Part shown: positions 29,465-38,616 of the stretch, in pieces
How the letters are laid out: every line of letters begins with the position of its first letter
How positions within the stretch are numbered: the first letter of the stretch is position 1
NCBI GenBank assembly: GCA_963816555.1
Contig: CAWFLD010000020.1
Span: 62,001-126,000, forward strand
Direction of reading: 5' to 3'
DNA length: 64,000 nucleotides
Source of the DNA: Lutibaculum sp963816555
GTDB taxonomy: Bacteria > Pseudomonadota > Alphaproteobacteria > Rhizobiales > Tepidamorphaceae
Notes under the pieces: generated by a model
Seen by the model: only the letters and a program-made list of their open reading frames with translations
The model's database searches: none
What the model was told of the DNA's origin: nothing
Made by a program: the position numbers and the translations under genes

Positions 29465-30028
29465 CTAGACCAGCATGTCCGGCCGGAAGAGGTCGCTCTT
29501 GTCGACGGTCTCGCCCGACAGCATGAAGACGCCGCCGCCGGTGTAGTGGATCGTCCGGGGATGCGCCGGCTCCGGCGCGACATGCGCCTTCACCACCTCG
29601 AAGACGAAGAAGTTGTGGCTGTCGACGAGCGCGGCCTCCTGCAGCACGCACTCGAAGCTCGCATGGCACTCGGCGATGAGCGGCGCGGAGACGCGGTCGG
29701 CCGGCTCGGGCGTCAGCCCGAAGCGCGCGAACTTGTCGACGTCGCGGCCGGACGTGTTGCCGATCCCCACGACCTCGTCGATCAACGCGGCGGTGGGCAG
29801 GTTGATGACGCACTCCCCGGAGTCGCGGACCAGGCCGAAGGAATGGTTGCCGGCGGAGATCATGCAGCCGACGAGCGAGGGCGCGAACTCCATCACGGTC
29901 TGCCAGCCGAGCGTCATGACGTTGCGCTCGTCGCCGGCGGCCGACGAGACGAGGACGATCGGCCCCGGCTCCAGATAGCGGCGCACGCCCGACACCTCGA
30001 AATCGGCCTTCTCGATCCTGTCGGCCAT
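29465..30028 (-). CDS. Flavin reductase-like domain protein
   Basis: The 187-residue protein matches the flavin reductase-like (FMN-binding split-barrel) family: the N-terminus has YLEPGPIVLVSSAAGDERNVMTLGW, followed by SLVGCMISAGNHSFGLVRDSGECVINLP and a conserved HASFECVL strand. It probably binds FMN and reduces free flavin or acts as an oxidoreductase component; no monooxygenase partner is adjacent. Start 30028 gives MADRIEKADFEV, with a purine-rich ribosome site upstream. Confidence 0.87.
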   Translation of the reverse strand: MADRIEKADFEVSGVRRYLEPGPIVLVSSAAGDERNVMTLGWQTVMEFAPSLVGCMISAGNHSFGLVRDSGECVINLPTAALIDEVVGIGNTSGRDVDKFARFGLTPEPADRVSAPLIAECHASFECVLQEAALVDSHNFFVFEVVKAHVAPEPAHPRTIHYTGGGVFMLSGETVDKSDLFRPDMLV

Positions 30029-30120
30029 CGCCTGCCTCCTGCCGTTTCGATCCGCCAAGCCGATCACGAACGGCCGCGGCAGGCAAACGCGGCCGGGCGC
30101 CGCGCGAGAGACGACGGCAT

Positions 30121-30147
30121 GTCCCCGGGAGCGCCGCCCCCGGGGAC
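30121..30147 (-). terminator. Hairpin downstream of phoD, possible terminator
   Basis: GTCCCCGGG (30121-30129) pairs perfectly with CCCGGGGAC (30139-30147), 22 bases beyond the PhoD stop on the minus strand. It lacks a T tract, so termination strength is uncertain. Confidence 0.45.
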
Positions 30148-30168
30148 CCTGTCGTTGCCCGCCGGCCG

Positions 30169-31755
30169 TCAGGCCATCTCGGGGTCGAGGTCGATCGACC
30201 ACAGCGCGTTGTCGTCGGTGTCGCGCAGCGTCACCGTCATGACCCGGGTGTCGGCCGAGATGTTGACGTGGCCGAAGAACTGGTAGCCCTCCGACGGCGC
30301 CAGGTTGGCCTTGCCCTCCGGCGGCGCCTTCACGAACTTCAGCTCCGGGCCGAACGTGTCGTCGAGGTCGTTCGGGCCGAACGTGCCGGCGTGGATCGGG
30401 CCGGAGACGAACTCCCAGAACGGGGCGAAGTCCTGGAACTTCGCCTTGTCGGGGTTGTAGTGGTGCGCCGCCGCGTAGTGCACGTCGGCCGTCAGCCACA
30501 CGGTGTTCTTCACGCCGGCGTGCTTGATGAAGGACAGAAGGCCCGCGATCTCGAGCTCGCGGCCGAGCGGCTTGCCGGGATCGCCCTGCGCGACGGCTTC
30601 CGTCCACTTCGTGCCGTCCTTCAGCGTGTCGTTGACGACGAGGCCGATCGGCATGTCGGCGGCGATCACCTTCCACGTCGCCTTCGATGCCGTCAGCTCG
30701 CGCTTCAGCCAGTCGAGCTGGTCCCTGCCGAGGAACACCGTCTCCGGCCCCTCTTCGGTCTGCATGTTCCTGTTGTTCGGGCCGCGATAGGTCCGCATGT
30801 CGAGGAAGAACACGTCGAGCAGCGGGCCGTAGCCGACCTTGCGGTAGACGCGCTGCGGCTCGGCCAGCGGCGTGGCGATCGGCATGTACTCGTGGAAGGC
30901 GCGGGCGGCGCGGGCGGCGAGCTGCTCGATCGACTTGACCTGGTAGCGGTCGTCGTCGGCGAGCGGCTTGGAGGCCGACCAGTTGTTCATCACCTCGTGG
31001 TCGTCCCACTGCGTCAGCACCGGCACGTTCGAGTAGAGCTCGCGGACGTTGGCGTCCATGAAGTTGTACTTGTACTGGCCGCGGAACTCGTCGAGCGTCT
31101 CGGCGACCTTCGATTTTTCCGGCGTCACGATGTTCTTCCACATCGTGCCGTCCGGCAGCTCGACCTCCTCCTTCATCGGGCCGTCGGCATAGATGTTGTC
31201 GCCGGAGTGGATGAAGAAGTCGGGCCGGTGCTTGTACATCGTCGCATAGGCCTTCATGCCGCCGCGGCTCTCGTCGATGCCCCAGCCCTGGCCGCACGTG
31301 TCGCCCGACCAGGTGAAGGAGACGTCGCGCAGGCCCTGCGGCGCGGTGCGCAGGCGGCCGACCAGCGGCTCGCCCTCGACGTTGATCTCGGCGAGATCCA
31401 TCGTGCGGGCGCGGTAGAAGATCTCCTGGTCGGCGGGCAGGCCCTCGGCGAGGATCTTCACGGTGTGGTCGGTGTCGGGCAGGGCGTCGACCGCCGGCAG
31501 GGCCCGGGCGTCCTTGAAGCTCTCCGTCGTCGACCACTCGAACACGACCCTGGCCGGCCGGTCGGTGCGGGTCCACAGCACGGCGCTGTCGGCGCCGATG
31601 TCGCCCGACTGCAGGCCGTGCGCGAGCGCGGGGCGGTCGGCCGCGCGCGAGATGCGCGGAAAGAAGATCCCGCCGGGGCTCGCGGCGAGCGCGCCGCCGG
31701 CGGCGGCGCCGGCCAGGAAGCGGCGCCTGGTGGTCGAAATCACGGGACGAGTCAT
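30169..31755 (-). CDS. phoD: Alkaline phosphatase PhoD family, Tat-exported
   Basis: PhoD enzymes are Ca/Fe-dependent phosphodiesterase/monoesterases that release phosphate outside the cytoplasm. The 528-residue protein starts at 31755 with a Tat signal (TTRRRFLAG, residues 8-16, and an alanine-rich h-region). The core shows FTWSGDTCGQ, FFIHSGDNIYADGP, TQWDDHEVMNNW and VWLTADVHYAAAH, which carry the metal ligands. An N-terminal PhoD-specific beta domain precedes the metallophosphatase domain. It is divergent from marR; no Pho box was recognised. Confidence 0.93.
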   Translation of the reverse strand: MTRPVISTTRRRFLAGAAAGGALAASPGGIFFPRISRAADRPALAHGLQSGDIGADSAVLWTRTDRPARVVFEWSTTESFKDARALPAVDALPDTDHTVKILAEGLPADQEIFYRARTMDLAEINVEGEPLVGRLRTAPQGLRDVSFTWSGDTCGQGWGIDESRGGMKAYATMYKHRPDFFIHSGDNIYADGPMKEEVELPDGTMWKNIVTPEKSKVAETLDEFRGQYKYNFMDANVRELYSNVPVLTQWDDHEVMNNWSASKPLADDDRYQVKSIEQLAARAARAFHEYMPIATPLAEPQRVYRKVGYGPLLDVFFLDMRTYRGPNNRNMQTEEGPETVFLGRDQLDWLKRELTASKATWKVIAADMPIGLVVNDTLKDGTKWTEAVAQGDPGKPLGRELEIAGLLSFIKHAGVKNTVWLTADVHYAAAHHYNPDKAKFQDFAPFWEFVSGPIHAGTFGPNDLDDTFGPELKFVKAPPEGKANLAPSEGYQFFGHVNISADTRVMTVTLRDTDDNALWSIDLDPEMA

Positions 31756-31938
31756 CTGCTTGTTCCCCCTCCGGTTGAAGTTCAGCGCCGTCTCCTTACG
31801 CGGCTTGCGTGACGGGCCGTTCGCATCCGGATGACGGAACGGTCGCGGCTGCATGACGCTTCGAGAGGAGGCCCGGCGCGCGGCCATGACAGCCATGCGC
31901 CCGCCGCGCTTGACCGGATCGGCCTGCCGGTCATTTAA

Positions 31939-31951
31939 TAAGGCTGCCTTA
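31939..31951. promoter_or_regulatory. Likely MarR operator
   Basis: TAAGGC-T-GCCTTA is a perfect inverted repeat 14 bases before the marR start codon, in the middle of an A/T-rich patch (ATTTAATAAGG...ACTATAAGG). MarR regulators usually bind such repeats in their own promoters, so autoregulation of marR and the efflux gene is likely. Confidence 0.65.
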
Positions 31952-31965
31952 CTATAAGGACTGCC

Positions 31966-32421
31966 ATGAACGTCCATTCGCCCGATCTTCCGCTCGGCTT
32001 CGCGCTCGTCGAGGTGACGCGGCTGTTCCGCTCCCATATCGACCGCGCGCTCGAGAGCGCCGGCCTCGGCCTCACCGCCGGCGAGGCGCGCACGCTGTCC
32101 TATGCGCACCAGTATGCCGGCCTGCGCCAGAACGCGCTGGCCGAGCGGATGGGCGTCGAGCCGATGACGCTCGTCGGCTATCTCGACCGGCTCGAGGGGC
32201 GCGGCCTCCTGCGGCGCGAGCCGGACCCTTCCGACCGGCGCGCGAAGATCGTCGTCGTCACCGGCGAGGCGGTGCCGACGCTCGCCGAGATCCGCAACGC
32301 CACCGCCGCGGTTCGCCGCGAGGCGACGCACGGCCTGCCGGCGGAGGAGCTTCAGGTCCTGCGCCGGGCGCTCGGGCTGATGCGCGACAACCTGTCTTCG
32401 GCGAAGGGAGGGGCGGCGTGA
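31966..32421 (+). CDS. MarR family transcriptional regulator
   Basis: The 151-residue protein has the winged helix-turn-helix of MarR: LRQNALAERMGVEPMTLVGYLDRLEGRGLLRREPDPSDRRAKIV at about residues 52-95, between dimerisation helices. It overlaps the downstream MFS gene by 4 bases (GTGA), and a perfect inverted repeat lies just before its start. The simplest reading is a local repressor of the drug-efflux gene, relieved by a small ligand. Confidence 0.92.
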   Translation: MNVHSPDLPLGFALVEVTRLFRSHIDRALESAGLGLTAGEARTLSYAHQYAGLRQNALAERMGVEPMTLVGYLDRLEGRGLLRREPDPSDRRAKIVVVTGEAVPTLAEIRNATAAVRREATHGLPAEELQVLRRALGLMRDNLSSAKGGAA

Positions 32422-33735
32422 GCCCGGCCATGAGCGAGATGCGCATGGCGCTGATCGGCGCCCTGCTGGTGGCCCTCGGGCCGATTTCCATGGCGCTCTA
32501 CACGCCGGCCATGCCGACGCTGGTGGCCGCCTACGGCGCCGATCCCGCCTCGGTGAAGCTGACGCTCACCGTCTATTTCGCGGGCTTCGCCTTCGCGCAG
32601 CTGCTCTGCGGGCCGCTGTCGGACGCCTATGGGCGGCGCCGCGTGTCCATCGTCTTCTTCGCGATCTATCTCGTCGGCAGCGCCATCGCGACCTTCTCCG
32701 GCTCGATCGGCTGGCTGCTCGTCGCCCGTTCCGTGCAGGGCATCGGGGCGGCGGCCGGCATATCGATCTCGCGCGCCATGGTGCGCGACCAGTTCACCGG
32801 GCAGGCCTCGGCCCGCATCCTCAACCTGATCGGCATCATGCTCGGCGTCGCGCCGGCGCTGGCGCCGACGCTCGGCGGCACGCTCTTGTCGCTCGCCGGC
32901 TGGCACTCGCTCTTCGTCGTCATGCTGATCTACGGCGCCATCGCGGTCACCCTCGCCGCGGCGATGCCCGAGACGCATCCGTCGCCCGACCCGAGCCTCG
33001 CGCGGCCGGGGCGCCTCGCCCGCAGCTACGCGGCGCTCGTCTCGAGCGCCTCCTTCATGCGCGCCTCCCTCGTCATCGGGGCGACGCTCGGCGGCATCTA
33101 CACGCTCGCCTCGATCCTGCCCTTCGTGATGATCGACGAGGTCGGCCTCGCGCCGGCGACGTTCGGCCTGACGATGATGCTGCAGACCGGCTCCTACATC
33201 GTCGCCTCGCTCATCACGCAGCGCCTGCTCAGGACCTGGGACGCGGCGGCGCTGGTGCCGGTCGGCCTCGGCTTCGTCGGCGTCGCGGCGTGCCTGATGG
33301 TCGTGGTGCTGCGGGTCGCCGAGCCCGGCGTGCTGACGGTGATGGGGCCCGGTGGCGATCTGGGCCTTCGGCATCGGCCTGATCATGCCGGGCGCGACCA
33401 CGGCGGCGATGGCGAACTTCCCGCTGATCGCCGGCGCCGCCTCGGCGCTGATGGGCTTCATCCAGATCGGCGGCGGCCTGTTCGGCTCGATGGTGGCGAG
33501 CCTGTTCCCGGACCCGGTCGCCGCGATGACGACCGTCATCCCGGCGATGGCGCTGGTCTCGATCGCCGCCCATGTCGGCCTCAGGCGCGCCCAGGCGCGC
33601 GAGGAGCGCCTCGACCCGGCGAAATACGAGCTGATGTCGGCCACCGACCCGGCGGGCTATGTCGGGCCGCCGGCCAAGCGCCTCGCCGGCGCCGTGCGCG
33701 AGGTCGAGAAGGACGTGCGGACCGCGGCCGAGTAG
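32418..33735 (+). pseudogene. Bcr/CflA-type MFS drug transporter, frame broken by one extra base
   Basis: A 12-helix MFS exporter of the Bcr/CflA (DHA1) group starts at GTG 32418: ALGPISMALYTPAMPTL and LLCGPLSDAYGRRRV are typical. The first frame covers about ten helices; the second continues from VAIWAFGIGLIMPG to the end at 33735. They join at 33348-33350, where GGGGCCCGGTGG should be GGGGCCGGTGG. The interval is 3n+1. The intact protein would have 438 residues. Coupled to marR, it probably exports toxic compounds under MarR control. Confidence 0.9.
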
Positions 33736-33745
33736 GCCGCTGTCC

Positions 33746-34375
33746 TCACGGCAGCGTCTCGCACCGCTCCAGGTCGACGCGCTCGCCCGCGCCGCGGTCG
33801 AGCGTCACGTTGCGCGGCTTCGCCTCGTCCTGGCTGCCGTCGACGCTCCACGTCTCGTCGCGGCCGTCGCAGGAGAGCTCGATGGTGAGGACGCCGTTCT
33901 TCACGTCGCTCGACTTCACCTCGCAGTCGCCCTTGGGGCCGCTCACCGCCGTCTCGGAGATCGTCAGGGCCTGCGCCTCGCACTGGTCCTGCGAGCGCGC
34001 CCACTTGCCGGCGATCGCGGCAAGGGCGGGCGAGCCGTCGCCGAGATCGACCTCGCCGACCTTCTCGGCGTCGGCGGCGTCCTCGGCCTCCGGCTCCTGG
34101 ACGGGCCCGTTCATGTCCTGCGGCGCGGTCGCCGACGACGCGCCCGAGGCGTCCGCGCCGGCGGAGGCCGATTGCCCGGCGCCGTCGGCCGGCGCCTCAG
34201 CGGGAGCCTCGTCGGTTGCCTCGTCGGGTGCCTCTTGCGGTGCCGCCTGCTGCGCGGAGGACTGCTCCGCCGGCTCGGCCTGCGAGGTGTCCTGCGACTG
34301 GTCGCCGTCGTCGCAGGCCGAAAGGCCGAGCACCGCCGCGACCGAACAGGCCAGTGCGATCGTTCTGAAAGTCAT
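33746..34375 (-). CDS. Putative lipoprotein of unknown function
   Basis: The 209-residue protein has a lipoprotein signal with lipobox LSAC (Cys21). A 75-residue low-complexity linker rich in Ala, Glu, Asp, Gln, Pro and Ser follows. The folded C-terminal domain (about 105-209) contains four cysteines (DQCEAQ, GDCEVK, LSCDGR, ERCETL) and is predicted to be exported. I do not recognise the family. It is convergent with the efflux gene, 10 bases from its stop. Confidence 0.7.
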   Translation of the reverse strand: MTFRTIALACSVAAVLGLSACDDGDQSQDTSQAEPAEQSSAQQAAPQEAPDEATDEAPAEAPADGAGQSASAGADASGASSATAPQDMNGPVQEPEAEDAADAEKVGEVDLGDGSPALAAIAGKWARSQDQCEAQALTISETAVSGPKGDCEVKSSDVKNGVLTIELSCDGRDETWSVDGSQDEAKPRNVTLDRGAGERVDLERCETLP

Positions 34376-34471
34376 GTCCGCGCTCTCCGAAGCGACAAGT
34401 CTTGTCGCCCGTTCAACGCCGGGGCGGCGGCTCGGTTCGGAGGCGCACCCGCGAAGTTTGCCGCCGGGCGG

Positions 34472-35692
<1,221 letters not shown>

Positions 35693-35812
35693 CATGTCCC
35701 CCGGGGAAACGGGCCGGCGCGGTGCGCGGGCCGGGATTGGGCTTTCCGCGGCTTATAGGACGCCCGCCGCGGGGCCGCAAGCGCGCCGCGGCGGCCGCAC
35801 CTGCGCCGCGGG

Positions 35813-36373
35813 TCAGCCGCCCGCCTGCCAGTGCTTCACGGATTCGAGCGGCCACAGCAGCATCAGCACGTTGAGGGTGAGGTTGTCGCGGATCGTGAGG
35901 CCGACCCAGATCTCGAGGCCGACCGCGATGGCCACCGTCGCGAGCACCGGCAGCCGCCACGCCAGGAAGAACCCGGCGGCCATGAAGAGGATGTCGCACA
36001 TCGAGTTGAGGATCGAGTCGCCGTGATAGTCGAGCGACACGGTCTGCTCGCGGTAGCGGTCGATGATCCAGTCGGTGTTCTCGACGATCTCCCACGAGCA
36101 CTCGATGCCGAGCGCCAGCACGAGGCGTGTGCCGAGCGACAGCCGCCGGCGGAACGGCCACAGCGCCGCGTAGAAGATGAAGCCGTGGATGACGTGGGAG
36201 AACGAGTACCAGTCGCTGATGTGCTGCGAGTTGCCGGGCCCGTCGGGCCGGCCGTACCACAGGAGCACCTCGCCGCACTCGCAGATCGGCACGCGCCCCA
36301 TCAGGAACTGGACGAGCGCGGTCGCGGCCAGGAGCGCGAGCGAGACGAGGACGGTCGTGCGGGTCGATCTCAC
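35813..36373 (-). CDS. DUF2585 (UPF0314) membrane protein
   Basis: The 186-residue protein has about five membrane helices and the DUF2585 signature: GRVPICECGEVLLWYGRPDGPGNSQHISDWYSFSHVIHG and WEIVENTDWIIDRYREQTVSLDYHGDSILNS. This family is almost confined to alphaproteobacteria and has no assigned function. The conserved His, Asp and Glu residues near the membrane face suggest an enzyme. It is upstream of argG on the same strand. Confidence 0.9.
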   Translation of the reverse strand: MRSTRTTVLVSLALLAATALVQFLMGRVPICECGEVLLWYGRPDGPGNSQHISDWYSFSHVIHGFIFYAALWPFRRRLSLGTRLVLALGIECSWEIVENTDWIIDRYREQTVSLDYHGDSILNSMCDILFMAAGFFLAWRLPVLATVAIAVGLEIWVGLTIRDNLTLNVLMLLWPLESVKHWQAGG

Positions 36374-36478
36374 CTGGTGGTCTCCTGGGGGTGGGCTGGG
36401 GGATGGGCCGGGGCGATGAACGCGGGATGAACGGGTGAATCACGGGAGGTTCAAGCGCTCCCTGCTCTCCTGCCCGCC

Positions 36479-36673
36479 ATGTCAGGTAAGCCCGGAAGTT
36501 CCAATCCCGCCCGTGCCGGCGAAACCGAGCAGCACCAGCGGGACGCCGTGGAGGCGGAGCTCGACGCCGCCGCCGAGGAGGCGCACCGCATGGTGGTGCG
36601 GCTCGGCGCGCTCGTCGAAGTCGCCCGCCGGGTCGAGACCGGCGGCGGCTCCGGCGAGGATCCTCAGGAGTGA
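36479..36673 (+). CDS. Small acidic protein, 64 residues
   Basis: An ATG at 36479 opens a short frame rich in Glu and Ala with a likely helix from residue 22 to 53 (RDAVEAELDAAAEEAHRMVVRLGALVEVARRVE). Codon third positions are nearly all G or C, as expected for a real gene in this genome. The last 10 bases overlap the end of the LAB_N gene on the other strand. The family is not recognised. Confidence 0.5.
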   Translation: MSGKPGSSNPARAGETEQHQRDAVEAELDAAAEEAHRMVVRLGALVEVARRVETGGGSGEDPQE

Positions 36674-36963
36674 CCCGCCGGATCGAGCGTGCCGTCGTCC
36701 GCCCGCGCCTCGCGCAGGATGAAGTAGATGTTGCGCGCGTAGATCAGCAGGCCCGCGGCCTGGCCGGCGATGAACACCGGGTCCTGGCGGTAGATCGCGT
36801 AGGCCAGAAGCGTCGCGCCGCCGAGCACGGAGAAGAACCAGAAGGCGTTCGGGATGATGCTCTTGCGCACCCGCTCGCTGGCGATCCACTGCACGAGGAA
36901 GCGGGCCGAGAAGAAGATCTGGCCGATAAACCCGACCCCGAGCCAGACGTGTTCGGCGTTCAT
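36664..36963 (-). CDS. LAB_N domain membrane protein
   Basis: The 99-residue protein has three membrane helices and matches the 'lipid-A-disaccharide synthase N-terminal' (LAB_N) domain: WLGVGFIGQIFFSARFLVQWIASERVRKSIIPNAFWFFSVLGG and AGLLIYARNIYFILRE. As a free-standing gene it usually accompanies a GT2 polyprenyl-sugar synthase, a PAP2 phosphatase and an ArnT-like transferase, as here. A role in moving or presenting a lipid-linked sugar is an inference. It lies 13 bases downstream of the GT2 gene on the same strand. Confidence 0.88.
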   Translation of the reverse strand: MNAEHVWLGVGFIGQIFFSARFLVQWIASERVRKSIIPNAFWFFSVLGGATLLAYAIYRQDPVFIAGQAAGLLIYARNIYFILREARADDGTLDPAGHS

Positions 36964-36976
36964 TCGTCGTCGTCCT

Positions 36977-37687
36977 TCAGATGTGCCGCACGGGCTGCCG
37001 CCGCCGGCGCCGGCGTGTCAGCCACGCGACGCCGAACAGGTCCGGGACGCCGACGGCCAGCCTGTCCCAGATGCCGTAGTTCGACGTGCCCTTGAGGCGC
37101 GGCCGGTCGACCACGTCGACATGCGCGATGCGCCAGCCGTCGGCGAGCACCAGCGCGGGCAGGAAACGGTGCATGGCGTCGAAATAGGGCAGGCCCGCCA
37201 GCGCCGCGCGGCGGCCGGCCTTGAGGCCGCAGCCGGAATCGCGCGTGCCGTCCTTCAGCATCCAGCCGCGCACCGCGTTGGCGAGCTTCGAGCCCCAGCG
37301 CTTCGACCACGACGCCTTGCGGCCGACGCGCTGGCCGGCGACGAGGCCGACCTCCGGGTCGGCGAGCGGGGCGAGAAGCTCGGGGATGAATTTCGGGTCG
37401 TTCTGGCCGTCGCCGTCGAGCGTCGCGACGAGCTCGCCGCGCGCCGCGCGCAGGCCGGTGTAGAGCGCCGCGCTCTGGCCGCAGGAGGTGCCGTGCCGGA
37501 TCGTCCGCAGCGCGGGATCCTGCGCGGCGAGCTCCTCGAGCATCCGCGGCGTGTCGTCGGTCGAGCCGTCGTCGACGACGATCACCTCGTGGTCCTCGCC
37601 CGCGAGGGCCTGGTGGATCTCGGCGATCAGATCGGGCAGCGCCCCCGCCTCGTTGCGGGCCGGCACCACGACGGAGATGTGCGGCAT
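36977..37687 (-). CDS. GT2 glycosyltransferase, polyprenyl-phosphate sugar synthase type
   Basis: The 236-residue GT-A enzyme has ISVVVPARNEAGALPDLI, VIVVDDGSTDDTP (nucleotide-sugar Asp), TLDGDGQNDP (DxD-like), and RDSGCGLKAGRR, typical of dolichol/undecaprenyl-phosphate mannose or ArnC-like synthases. It lacks C-terminal membrane helices. It likely makes the lipid-phosphate-sugar donor for the ArnT-like transferase in the same operon. The sugar cannot be told from the sequence. The start overlaps the PAP2 stop. Confidence 0.9.
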   Translation of the reverse strand: MPHISVVVPARNEAGALPDLIAEIHQALAGEDHEVIVVDDGSTDDTPRMLEELAAQDPALRTIRHGTSCGQSAALYTGLRAARGELVATLDGDGQNDPKFIPELLAPLADPEVGLVAGQRVGRKASWSKRWGSKLANAVRGWMLKDGTRDSGCGLKAGRRAALAGLPYFDAMHRFLPALVLADGWRIAHVDVVDRPRLKGTSNYGIWDRLAVGVPDLFGVAWLTRRRRRRQPVRHI

Positions 37688-38616
37688 CAGTCTTCGGACC
37701 CCGGGCCGGCGCGGCCGGCCTCGATCGGTGTGAACAGCGGTGCGGCCATAGCATGAACCGCCGCCCCCGTCGCCCGCTCAATATGCGGCACCCGGCGGCG
37801 CACGATGCGGCCGTCGGCGCGCGGCCGGAAGACGAGCTTGCGCCTGGCGCACCAGTTGCGGATCCACAGGACGCCCGCGGAGCCGAACAGCCAGGCCGCC
37901 ATGACGTCGCTCGGATAATGGTCGAGCACCATGACCCGGCTCGTCGCGATGACGATCGGGAAGGACAGGAAGAACGCCCAGTAGCGCGGCCACAGCGCGG
38001 TGAGGGCGATGGCCAGCGTGATGGCGTTCGTCGTGTGGCCGGACGGGAAGCTCTGGAAATGGGCGTCGAAGGCGAAGCCGGTGATGTCGAAGATCCCGGT
38101 GCTGCCGGGGACGCCCGGCCGCGCCCGCCCGACGACGACCTTCAGCAGCGTGACGAGCAGGCCGGGGATGGCGACCGAGGCCATGACGAAGCCGAGCCGC
38201 ATGCCCCAGTGGTGCAGCACGGCGCGCACCCGGAGCGGCCACTGGAAGCCCGAGGCTATGAGGATCGCCAGCAGCGCCAGGCCGATCGGCCACAGGAACC
38301 AGTCCGCCTTGCCGTAGCGCGTGACCCAGTAGAAGAAGCCGCGGACGCTGCGGTCGTAGGACATCGCCCAGTCGTGCGCCAGCGGATCGAGGAAGAGGAG
38401 CGCGACGAACGCGGCGATCAGCCCGAAGCCCGCGAGGTCGGCCGGCCGCGCCCAGACCGGCGGGTCGATGCCGTGCAGGGGCCGCGGGCGGCGCGTGAAG
38501 CTGCGCCGCAGATGGGCGTTCAGCCGGGCGGCGTTGCCGCGCACCGTCGCGAGGTCGAGCGCGCGCAGGCGCGCCGCGGCCGCCGAGGCGCGGGCGCCGG
38601 GGCCGTGCCGGCTCAT
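37687..38616 (-). CDS. PAP2 family membrane phosphatase
   Basis: The 309-residue protein has about six membrane helices and the three PAP2 motifs: KVVVGRARP, FPSGHTTN and SRVMVLDHYPSDV. These form the lipid-phosphate phosphatase active site. In this operon the candidate substrates are lipid A phosphates or polyprenyl (pyro)phosphate. The N-terminal 55 residues are Arg/Ala-rich and extra. It overlaps the ArnT-like gene by 4 bases and the GT2 start by one. Confidence 0.9.
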   Translation of the reverse strand: MSRHGPGARASAAAARLRALDLATVRGNAARLNAHLRRSFTRRPRPLHGIDPPVWARPADLAGFGLIAAFVALLFLDPLAHDWAMSYDRSVRGFFYWVTRYGKADWFLWPIGLALLAILIASGFQWPLRVRAVLHHWGMRLGFVMASVAIPGLLVTLLKVVVGRARPGVPGSTGIFDITGFAFDAHFQSFPSGHTTNAITLAIALTALWPRYWAFFLSFPIVIATSRVMVLDHYPSDVMAAWLFGSAGVLWIRNWCARRKLVFRPRADGRIVRRRVPHIERATGAAVHAMAAPLFTPIEAGRAGPGSED

